Below are positions 1 to 4,945 of a stretch of 5,709 nucleotides of DNA, in pieces (positions within the stretch are counted from its first letter, which is position 1; the number at the start of each line of letters is the position of its first letter). The DNA is from Treponema sp. (GTDB taxonomy: Bacteria; Spirochaetota; Spirochaetia; Treponematales; Breznakiellaceae). The stretch covers positions 1-5,709 of the forward strand of contig JAITES010000148.1 of the NCBI GenBank assembly GCA_031281925.1. Reading direction: 5' to 3'. The translations under genes and the position numbers were made by a program. Below the pieces are notes generated by a model, which saw only the letters and a program-made list of their open reading frames with translations, was not told the DNA's origin and ran no database searches.

Positions 1-611
1 ATTTCCCGGCTCAGTGCCAGGAGGCAAAGACAGGAAGCAAAACCGCCGCCCCTCAGGATAATGCTTCTGATGATCCCGGCCAGTCTGCCGGAATTCAAAA
101 AACGCTCCATGCCCTCTGCGGCGGCGTTTCCGGGCTGAGCCGTATAGATTTTCAGCAATGCTTCTGTCTGGGATTCTATAAAGAGATTAAAGGTCTCCCC
201 GCCTGAAAAACCAAAGAGGATCAGGAGAAAGACAAGAAAACTCAGGATAGATCCGATGATGATCCGGTACGGGGTTTTAAGACGCAGAGGTCCTGTCGCG
301 GGGGGAATCATGATCCAAAGGAACGATGCGGAACTAAGGGCTATGACCAGTATGTCGAGGCCGATGATTCCAAGGCTTCCGGTTCCCGCGGCGGGAGAGC
401 TGAAAAGCATAAAAAACACAGTCAAAAATCCGTTAAAAACAGCCATGGCCATGGCAGCGGCCCAGGCGGTTTGGGGATTTGAGGTTAAAGCGGTAAAGCC
501 CAGGGGGACAAGAAACAGAAACGAGAGGAGCCCGCTCCGCAGGAAGAGAGTGCTGAGCCCCAGACTCACCAGAAAGGGTAACGGGCGGATACCCCTCAAA
601 GCCGTATCCAT
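1..611 (-). CDS. Polytopic membrane protein of unknown function, 3' end outside window (possibly DUF2232/YybS-like)
   Basis: An open frame starts at the ATG at 609-611 and runs off the left edge, giving 203 visible codons with no stop. The protein is very hydrophobic. Likely membrane segments lie near residues 10-40 (one or two), 47-72, 82-102, 117-135 and 186-202. A more polar loop at about 136-180 contains the motif FIESQTEALLKIY. There is no signal peptide with a cleavage site and no recognised catalytic motif. The gene begins 16 nt after the rpsR stop with only a weak Shine-Dalgarno (GGAC), so it is probably translated as part of the rpsF-ssb-rpsR transcript. Bacillus has the DUF2232 membrane protein yybS in this neighbourhood, before rplI and dnaB, and the size and topology are compatible. 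That assignment is an inference from position, not from a recognised sequence motif. The long open frame on the opposite strand (256-1008) has no homology I recognise and is treated as a shadow. Confidence 0.72.
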   Translation of the reverse strand, partial: MDTALRGIRPLPFLVSLGLSTLFLRSGLLSFLFLVPLGFTALTSNPQTAWAAAMAMAVFNGFLTVFFMLFSSPAAGTGSLGIIGLDILVIALSSASFLWIMIPPATGPLRLKTPYRIIIGSILSFLVFLLILFGFSGGETFNLFIESQTEALLKIYTAQPGNAAAEGMERFLNSGRLAGIIRSIILRGGGFASCLCLLALSRE

Positions 612-627
612 GGCTGTCCGGCTGAAT

Positions 628-948
628 TTAATCGGCGACAAAAGGCAGGAGAGCGATGATCCGCGCCCTCTTTATTGCCAGAGCCAGTGCCCGCTGATGC
701 TTGGCACAGGTTCCGGTAATGCGCCGGGGAAGGATCTTGCCCCGTTCCGTAATGAAACGACGGAGCGTATCAGCATCCTTGTAATCAATTTTGAGCTTCT
801 GGGTGCAGAATTTGCAGACCTTTTTTTTGAAGAAGACCTTGCCCTTGCCCCGGCCCCGGTCTTCCCCGTCCCGGCCGTCCATCTGTACATCCATACCCCT
901 GTCCCGTTCCGGCCGGGGGCTCCTTTCTTCATATTTTTCATCAGACAT
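628..948 (-). CDS. rpsR: 30S ribosomal protein S18, cysteine-containing (probable zinc-binding) form
   Basis: This 106-residue protein is a component of the 30S platform, where S18 binds 16S rRNA as a heterodimer with S6. Residues 44-106 are classical S18: [13 protein letters not shown] at 54-66, the strongly conserved [19 protein letters not shown] at 68-86 and a C-terminal [15 protein letters not shown] block. C45 and C48 form a CxxC pair, and C81 with H84 forms CxxH. This matches the C+ type of S18 that is expected to bind zinc. Residues 1-43 are a long, charged, low-complexity extension rich in R, D, E and G, probably disordered; many S18 proteins are only 75-90 residues long. The ATG at 946-948 is chosen because AGGAG lies 5 nt upstream; the internal Met19 and Met23 have no such site. 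The gene is separated from ssb by an unusually long structured gap of 93 nt. Confidence 0.96.
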   Translation of the reverse strand: MSDEKYEERSPRPERDRGMDVQMDGRDGEDRGRGKGKVFFKKKVCKFCTQKLKIDYKDADTLRRFITERGKILPRRITGTCAKHQRALALAIKRARIIALLPFVAD

Positions 949-959
949 ATTAACTCCTA
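949..959 (-). promoter_or_regulatory. Ribosome binding site of rpsR
   Basis: The minus strand reads TAGGAG (954-959), then TTAAT, then ATG. The site decides the rpsR start codon. It directly follows the U-rich tail of a possible terminator or attenuator hairpin, so folding upstream could affect its access. Confidence 0.75.
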
Positions 960-960
960 T

Positions 961-983
961 AAAAAGCGGACGTTCCGCCGCTT
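961..983 (-). terminator. Possible intrinsic terminator or attenuator hairpin ahead of rpsR
   Basis: On the minus strand AAGCGG (978-983) can pair with CCGCTT (964-969) across an 8-nt loop, and a run of five T (961-965) follows at once. An alternative fold pairs GCGGA (974-978) with TCCGC (966-970) across a 3-nt loop. A GC-rich stem followed by a U tract is the layout of a rho-independent terminator, but the stem is short (5-6 bp) and overlaps part of the T run. It could be a weak attenuator, an mRNA processing or stability element, or chance. Confidence 0.35.
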
Positions 984-1002
984 ATCGCTTATATACATCG
1001 AA

Positions 1003-1023
1003 AATTAACACGAAGTGTTAATT
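1003..1023 (-). repeat. Perfect inverted repeat (9-bp stem, 3-nt loop) between ssb and rpsR
   Basis: On the minus strand AATTAACAC, a TTC loop and GTGTTAATT form a perfect 9-bp hairpin, followed by TTTTC if the last stem bases are counted. It starts 18 nt after the ssb stop. The stem is AT-rich, so it is a weak terminator at best. It could instead be an RNA stability or processing element in the polycistronic mRNA, or a palindromic protein-binding site. The inverted repeat is seen directly; its function is unknown. Confidence 0.55.
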
Positions 1024-1041
1024 CTTACTCCCTGATCGGTT

Positions 1042-1512
1042 TTAGAATGGTATATCGTCGGCAAAATCGTCCCCGGCAGGGGGAGGAGCGCTTTCCCGGG
1101 CGCCCTGATCCTCCCTGGGGGAATGATCCTGCCCGGATTGGGACCAGGAACCGCCGCCCGGCTGGGCGGAAGCCTGCTGCCCGTCATTTCTGCTCAAAAG
1201 CTGGATGTTGTTTGCTACAATCTCCACTTTTGAACGGTTCTGGCCGTCCTGCTGCCAACGATCCTGCCTGAGTTCGCCGTCGATTCCCACCATTTTTCCC
1301 TTGATCAGATGCTGGTTTAGAGCTTCCCCGGTTCTGCCCCACAGGACAATATCGAAAAAGCTGGCTTCTTCCACCCATTGATCACCGTTTTTCCGGTTGC
1401 GGTTTACCGCTATGGAGAATTTACAAACCGCCTGACCTGATGCGGTATACTTTAGCTCCGCATCCCGGGTAAGCCGCCCGATAAGGATAACACGGTTCAG
1501 ATCAGTAGCCAC
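1042..1512 (-). CDS. ssb: Single-stranded DNA-binding protein (SSB)
   Basis: This 156-residue protein coats single-stranded DNA in replication, recombination and repair, and recruits partner proteins through its acidic tail. The OB fold covers about residues 1-107. It opens with LNRVILIGRLTRDAELKYT, with aromatic residues W47, F52, F53 and W58 in the region that stacks on DNA, and ends with VEIVANNIQLL. Residues 108-147 form a flexible Gln/Gly/Ser/Pro-rich linker. The protein ends in DDFADDIPF, the canonical acidic tip with terminal Pro-Phe. The start codon is GTG (1510-1512). It is supported by AGGAG 6 nt upstream and by the alignment of the following residues with SSB N termini. The gene lies 9 nt after rpsF, with which it is co-transcribed, in the widely conserved rpsF-ssb-rpsR order. 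Length and domains are normal for a bacterial SSB. Confidence 0.97.
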   Translation of the reverse strand: MATDLNRVILIGRLTRDAELKYTASGQAVCKFSIAVNRNRKNGDQWVEEASFFDIVLWGRTGEALNQHLIKGKMVGIDGELRQDRWQQDGQNRSKVEIVANNIQLLSRNDGQQASAQPGGGSWSQSGQDHSPREDQGARESAPPPAGDDFADDIPF

Positions 1513-1524
1513 CTGGCACTCCTA
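1513..1524 (-). promoter_or_regulatory. Ribosome binding site of ssb, overlapping the rpsF stop codon
   Basis: The minus strand reads TAG (rpsF stop, 1522-1524) fused with GAG to give TAGGAG, then TGCCAG, then the GTG start of ssb. The site decides the GTG start. The overlap implies that ribosomes ending rpsF sit on the ssb initiation site, so translation of the two genes is probably coupled. Confidence 0.8.
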
Positions 1525-1803
1525 TTCCTCTATCTTGACAAAGAGATACTTGAGGAGATTTTGGTTGAGCTTGAAAATCCGGTCGAGGGCACTTATCTTG
1601 GCCGGATCCGCCTTGATGATGAAGAGGACATACTTTCCCCTTCTCCGTTTCCGGATTTCGTAGGCCAAATCCCGGTCACCGGTTTCTTCGGTCTTTTCGA
1701 TCTCCACGCCATTGGCAGTTAAATTGGCAAGAAGCGTTTCCCTGCCGGCTTTGTGCTGGTCTTCCTCCAAAGGAAAGACGACCACAAGTTCATAGCGACG
1801 CAT
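1522..1803 (-). CDS. rpsF: 30S ribosomal protein S6
   Basis: This 93-residue protein is the S6 partner of S18 on the platform of the small ribosomal subunit. Diagnostic stretches are the N-terminal MRRYELVVVF strand, the central RDLAYEIRKRRRGKYVLF block (residues 44-61) and the helix and strand LDRIFKLNQNLLKYLFVKIEE at the C terminus. There is no poly-glutamate tail of the kind found in E. coli S6; the protein ends in Ile-Glu-Glu. The ATG at 1801-1803 is preceded by AAGGAGG at 4 nt. It is the first gene after a strong promoter and a structured leader, so its expression probably sets the level of the whole cluster. Length and sequence are typical of the family. Confidence 0.97.
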   Translation of the reverse strand: MRRYELVVVFPLEEDQHKAGRETLLANLTANGVEIEKTEETGDRDLAYEIRKRRRGKYVLFIIKADPAKISALDRIFKLNQNLLKYLFVKIEE

Positions 1804-1879
1804 AGGTCCTCCTTACGGACTTCTGTTTTTTCCCGGCAAAACCGGGTTCGGCCTGTCCGGGGGACAGGCAAAGAGGTTT
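1804..1879 (-). promoter_or_regulatory. Structured 5' leader of rpsF, candidate S6:S18 autoregulatory element
   Basis: Two perfect hairpins lie in the untranslated leader. Hairpin 1 pairs GCCTGTCC (1862-1869) with GGACAGGC (1851-1858) across a CCC loop. Hairpin 2 pairs CCCGG (1842-1846) with CCGGG (1832-1836) across TTTTG. Between them lies CCGAA (1847-1851), whose CCG shares one C with hairpin 1, and an A6 run (1826-1831) follows. The Shine-Dalgarno AAGGAGG (1808-1814) can be partly masked by GTCC (1817-1820) pairing with GGAC (1806-1809). It is known that the S6:S18 complex binds a CCG bulge flanked by a stem and a hairpin in rpsF leaders of many bacteria. The exact consensus fold is not demonstrated here. 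No U tract follows either hairpin, so control would be at translation rather than by termination. Confidence 0.5.
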
Positions 1880-1883
1880 CTGT

Positions 1884-1912
1884 ATCATACTAAAGACGGC
1901 TGAGGGTGTCAA
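1884..1912 (-). promoter_or_regulatory. Sigma-70 promoter of the rpsF-ssb-rpsR operon
   Basis: The minus strand has TTGACA (1907-1912), a spacer of exactly 17 nt and TATGAT (1884-1889). This is a perfect -35 and a one-mismatch -10 with ideal spacing. The predicted start is an A at about 1877-1879, giving a leader of about 75 nt. The -35 box begins 3 nt after the stop codon of the upstream amidohydrolase gene. The strength fits a ribosomal protein operon. Confidence 0.85.
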
Positions 1913-1915
1913 CGG

Positions 1916-3112
1916 CTAAAAATCTACCCCGAAATATTCAAGTACGAAGCCGCTGTATATCAGTATTCCCGTCCTCACCGTCTCTTCGTCGGTGTAGAAT
2001 CCGGGGCTGTGCATCTGTGGTTCCGCTCCGTTTTTGCTTTTTGCACCAAGGCTGATAAAGGTTCCGGGAATTTTGTCGGTAAAAAATGCAAAATCCTCCC
2101 CTCCCATTTCCGCATGGCTGGCGAATTCGATGTTTTCCGCGCCGAAAATTTTTCTGCCTGCCGCTTCGGCTACTTTTGTTACCCCCGGATCGCCTATGAG
2201 GGGCAGGGAGCCGTCTTTCACTTCAAATTCAAAAGATACCCGGAGGCCCAGGGCTATCCCTTCGCCCAGACGCTTTATGGCATCGAGAAGATAGCTGCGG
2301 GTCTCTTTGTTTACAGTCCGCAGGGTACCTTCGATAAGGACGCTTTCTGCGATAATATTATCCTTTGTTCCGCCCTCGATACGGCAGAGGGAAAGGACGG
2401 CGGGTTCGGTGGGTTTTACTTCACGGGAGACCAGGGTTTGAATCTGCACAATCAGATGCGCTGCCGCCACTATCGGATCCCGGCTGTTATTGGGCGAGGC
2501 GGCATGGGCGCTTTGTCCGGTTATTTTTATACGGAGCAGATCGGCGCTTGCCAGGGTGGGGCCTTCCCGGAGGCGTATCTTTCCGGCCTCCGCATTTCCT
2601 ACATGGGCGCCTGCGATAGCCCTGAGTTTGCCAAAATCGATTTCCGGGTCTGCAAGGAATGTAAGGGCTCCCTGCAGGGTTTCTTCGGCAGGCTGGAAAA
2701 AGAACCATACGGTACCTGGTATCTGATCCCGGTATTTTTCAAGCACCCGTACCGCGCCCAGGAGCGCGCTGGTATGCACATCGTGCCCGCATGCATGCAT
2801 CACTCCGGGGACATTTGACTTAAAGGGCAAATCGTTTCTCTCCTGGATGGGTAAGGCATCCATATCGGCCCTGAGCGCAATAACGATCTCTTCCTGCCCC
2901 TGTCGCGGGGCCGTACCTTTCAGCTCAACCCAGAGGCCGGTCTGCCCCACCCGCTTTATCCGATCAAGCCCTCCGATTTGGCGCAGGGCCTGTTCGATAT
3001 AATCGGCTGTCTTATATTCCTGCAAACTCAGTTCAGGGTTCTGATGCAGATGATGCCATACTTCTACTATTTCCCTGTTGATGCCTGCCTCAAGTTCCCG
3101 CAGTTTACCCAT
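1916..3112 (-). CDS. M20D-family metallo-amidohydrolase (N-acyl amino acid or peptide hydrolase)
   Basis: This cytoplasmic enzyme of 398 residues hydrolyses an amide bond with a two-metal centre; the subfamily includes hippurate hydrolases, N-acyl-L-amino acid and IAA-amino acid amidohydrolases. The N-terminal catalytic part shows HLHQNPELS (21-29), RADMDALPI (81-89), HACGHDVH (106-113) and FQPAEE (139-144). The probable metal ligands are C108, H110, E144, H170 and H368 (in HSPGF), with E143 as the general base. The lid or dimerisation domain, about 185-300, contains GQSAHAASP with H203 and the typical DPIVAAAHLIVQIQTLVSRE segment. MGGEDFAFF (336-344) closes the active site. The usual HVWP around the fourth ligand is HVGN here. 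There is no signal peptide. The ATG has AGGAG 8 nt upstream, overlapping the permease stop, so the gene is the last of the transporter operon and probably processes the imported compound. The exact substrate cannot be read from the sequence. Confidence 0.93.
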   Translation of the reverse strand: MGKLRELEAGINREIVEVWHHLHQNPELSLQEYKTADYIEQALRQIGGLDRIKRVGQTGLWVELKGTAPRQGQEEIVIALRADMDALPIQERNDLPFKSNVPGVMHACGHDVHTSALLGAVRVLEKYRDQIPGTVWFFFQPAEETLQGALTFLADPEIDFGKLRAIAGAHVGNAEAGKIRLREGPTLASADLLRIKITGQSAHAASPNNSRDPIVAAAHLIVQIQTLVSREVKPTEPAVLSLCRIEGGTKDNIIAESVLIEGTLRTVNKETRSYLLDAIKRLGEGIALGLRVSFEFEVKDGSLPLIGDPGVTKVAEAAGRKIFGAENIEFASHAEMGGEDFAFFTDKIPGTFISLGAKSKNGAEPQMHSPGFYTDEETVRTGILIYSGFVLEYFGVDF

Positions 3113-3126
3113 AATTGTATCTCCTA
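3113..3126 (-). promoter_or_regulatory. Ribosome binding site of the amidohydrolase, overlapping the permease stop codon
   Basis: The minus strand reads TAGGAG (3121-3126), where TAG is the stop of the OppC-type gene, followed by 8 nt and the ATG. This arrangement suggests translational coupling and ties the hydrolase to the transporter. Confidence 0.75.
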
Positions 3127-3984
3127 CCGTATTGATTTTGGGTCCAGCGCATCGCGCAGACCGTCTCCCACAAAGTTAAAAGAAAGTACGCAGAGAAGGA
3201 TCGTAAGCCCGGGTGGTATCCACAGCCATGGTTTTCCGGTGAGGCTTGTCAGTGACTGGGCATCGGTGAGCATGTTGCCCCAACTGGCCGCAGGAGGATT
3301 TACACCCATCCCCAGAAAACTCAGAGCGGATTCTATGAGGATAGCTCCGGCAATGCCGAAGGTGGCCTGTACCAAAACGGGGCCTGCAATATTCGGCATT
3401 ATATGCAGAAAAAGTATGCGCCCGGTACCAAAGCCCAGGGCAACTGCAGATTTTGTATAGTCCATCTGTTTAACGGAGAGAACACTGCCCCGCACAAGCC
3501 GTGCCACCGCAGGCCAGCCGAGAATTCCCAAAACAAGGATGATCCTGTCCAGGCCGGGGCCAAGGATGCTGCTTATTACCATGATGAGGATCAGGCTGGG
3601 AAAGGACATAAATATATCGGCAATACGCATAATTATCATGTCCGCTTTTCCGCCGAAATAGCCGGCCTCAAGCCCCAGGATGACGCCCAGCAGGGTTGAA
3701 ACACTGACTGTCCCGATACCCACGATCACCGAGACCCGCGCCGCATAGATAAGTCTGGAAAATACATCCCGCCCCACCTGATCTGTTCCCAGAAGATGCT
3801 CGCTGTCCGGAGCCGTCTCAAAATTGCTGCCTATTTTATAGGGATCATCCGGGGCTATAAACGGAGCAAATACGGCGCAGATCAAAAGGAGAATGATGAC
3901 AAACAATCCGGCAAGGGCCGGCCGGTGTCTGCAGAAACGTCTGAAAATCTGTCCTGTTTCGTCAGAATGTATTTTTGCAGGCAT
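3124..3984 (-). CDS. Peptide ABC transporter permease, OppC/DppC type
   Basis: This inner-membrane subunit has 286 residues and forms the translocation channel with the OppB-type partner for uptake of peptides, or possibly nickel or other small solutes. A short cytoplasmic N terminus is followed by a first membrane helix (about 23-43) and the family signature HLLGTDQVGRDVFSRLIYAARVS at 63-85. Further helices lie near 86-107, 117-140, 146-163, 203-221 and 256-274. The EAA-like loop SAVALGFGTGRILFLHIMPN (179-198) contacts the ATPases. The protein ends with NFVGDGLRDALDP. I chose the ATG at 3982-3984, not the in-frame ATG at 4027-4029. The inner start has AGGAG 7 nt upstream and lies 10 nt after the OppB stop, while the outer one would overlap OppB by 35 nt and add residues unlike the family. 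The substrate range cannot be told from the permease alone. Confidence 0.94.
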   Translation of the reverse strand: MPAKIHSDETGQIFRRFCRHRPALAGLFVIILLLICAVFAPFIAPDDPYKIGSNFETAPDSEHLLGTDQVGRDVFSRLIYAARVSVIVGIGTVSVSTLLGVILGLEAGYFGGKADMIIMRIADIFMSFPSLILIMVISSILGPGLDRIILVLGILGWPAVARLVRGSVLSVKQMDYTKSAVALGFGTGRILFLHIMPNIAGPVLVQATFGIAGAILIESALSFLGMGVNPPAASWGNMLTDAQSLTSLTGKPWLWIPPGLTILLCVLSFNFVGDGLRDALDPKSIR

Positions 3985-3997
3985 AATGGTTCTCCTA
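3985..3997 (-). promoter_or_regulatory. Ribosome binding site that fixes the OppC-type start, overlapping the OppB-type stop
   Basis: The minus strand reads TAGGAG (3992-3997), with TAG being the stop of the upstream permease, then AACCATT and ATG. It supports the shorter start of the OppC-type gene and implies coupled translation of the two permeases, which are needed in equal amounts. Confidence 0.8.
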
Positions 3998-4945
3998 ACG
4001 GTATTTGATCCGGGGATCGGCTGCGGCATAAAGAATATCCGTTATAAGGCCCGCCATAAGCACCATTAAAGCTGCCAGCATGTTGATACCCATCAGTACC
4101 GGATAATCACGGGTCAGTATTGAGTCCATGGTAAGCCTGCCTATGCCGGGCCAGGAGAATATCTGTTCCGTTACCACAGCCCCTCCCAAAAGAGAGGGGA
4201 TTTCCAGGCCGATAAGGGTAATGATCGGCAGGAGGGCATTGCGGAACGCATGTACCCGGATAATTTTTGAAAATGAAACGCCCTTTGCACGGGCGGTGCG
4301 CAAATAGTCCTGCTGCAGAACGTCCAGCATGGCGGAACGGATATACCGGATGAAACGTCCTGAAATATTGACAGCCAGCACCATACAGGGGAGCGCCATG
4401 TGCCGTGCAATATCCGCGGCCCCGCCGCCCCTGCCAACAGTGATCATTCCGCTTGAAGGCAACAGTTTCAGTTTAATGCAGAAAATGTAAATGAGGGCGA
4501 GGCCGAGAAAAAAGTTGGGCGCCGAAACGCCGAAGAAGGCGGCAAAGGTGGCGGCATAATCAAAGGCCGTATGCTGTTTGAGGGCGCTGATGATTCCAAG
4601 GGGAATTGATATCAGAATCCCCGCCGCAAGGGCAGCCCCCATGAGTAAAAAGGTTGCCGGAATGCGTTCCGCTATTATTTCTGCTACCGGACGGTAGGAA
4701 CTGTAGGAGTAGCCCAGATTGCCGCGGAGCACATTGCCGAGCCATACCGCATACTGTTTTGGAAGGGGCGCGTCAAATCCCAGATTATGCTCCAGCTTCT
4801 CCCGCGCCTCGGGAGTCATTTCCGGGCTGATTATCAGATCCATGGGACTGCCCGGCGCCAGATTGATAATCAAAAAAGTTACAAAACTTATGCCCAGCAG
4901 TATGGGCAGCATGCTGAGCAGGCGGCGGATCACATAGTTTCTCAT
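3995..4945 (-). CDS. Peptide ABC transporter permease, OppB/DppB type
   Basis: This 316-residue integral membrane subunit is the partner of the OppC-type permease. The N terminus MRNYVIRRLLSMLPILLGIS, with the following FVTFLIINLAPGSP, is the classical OppB/DppB opening with the first membrane helix. A periplasmic segment (about 30-97) contains FDAPLPKQYAVWLGNVLRGNLG. Further helices lie at about 98-120, 133-157, 184-200, 237-258 and 285-306. The cytoplasmic EAA-type coupling loop is LRTARAKGVSFSKIIRVHAF (215-234), followed by RNALLP. The segment EQIFSWPGIGRL (260-271) and the ending DPRIKYR are strongly conserved in the family. The ATG overlaps the stop of the ATPase gene as ATGA. No good Shine-Dalgarno is seen, so initiation probably depends on ribosomes finishing the ATPase gene. 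Length is normal and the frame intact. Confidence 0.95.
   Translation of the reverse strand: MRNYVIRRLLSMLPILLGISFVTFLIINLAPGSPMDLIISPEMTPEAREKLEHNLGFDAPLPKQYAVWLGNVLRGNLGYSYSSYRPVAEIIAERIPATFLLMGAALAAGILISIPLGIISALKQHTAFDYAATFAAFFGVSAPNFFLGLALIYIFCIKLKLLPSSGMITVGRGGGAADIARHMALPCMVLAVNISGRFIRYIRSAMLDVLQQDYLRTARAKGVSFSKIIRVHAFRNALLPIITLIGLEIPSLLGGAVVTEQIFSWPGIGRLTMDSILTRDYPVLMGINMLAALMVLMAGLITDILYAAADPRIKYR

Noticed and set aside
256..1008. Open frame of 250 codons on the plus strand
   Set aside because: It runs antisense to the membrane protein and rpsR, has a basic low-complexity composition with no recognisable domain and no convincing ribosome binding site. The minus-strand genes explain the region.
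976..1010. Possible extra promoter for rpsR (TATATA-like -10 on the minus strand)
   Set aside because: No matching -35 hexamer is found at 16-18 nt; the AT-rich stretch is better explained by the inverted repeat.
1832..1869. Leader hairpins as a transcription terminator of the transporter operon
   Set aside because: Neither stem is followed by a U tract on the minus strand; hairpin 2 is followed by A6. They also lie downstream of the rpsF promoter.
2009..2818. Open frame of 269 codons on the plus strand inside the amidohydrolase gene
   Set aside because: It is fully antisense to a gene with intact M20D motifs and has no family features; it is a by-product of codon bias.
4027..4029. Upstream in-frame ATG for the OppC-type permease
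   Set aside because: It would overlap the OppB-type gene by 35 nt and lacks a good Shine-Dalgarno, while the ATG at 3982-3984 has AGGAG at 7 nt.
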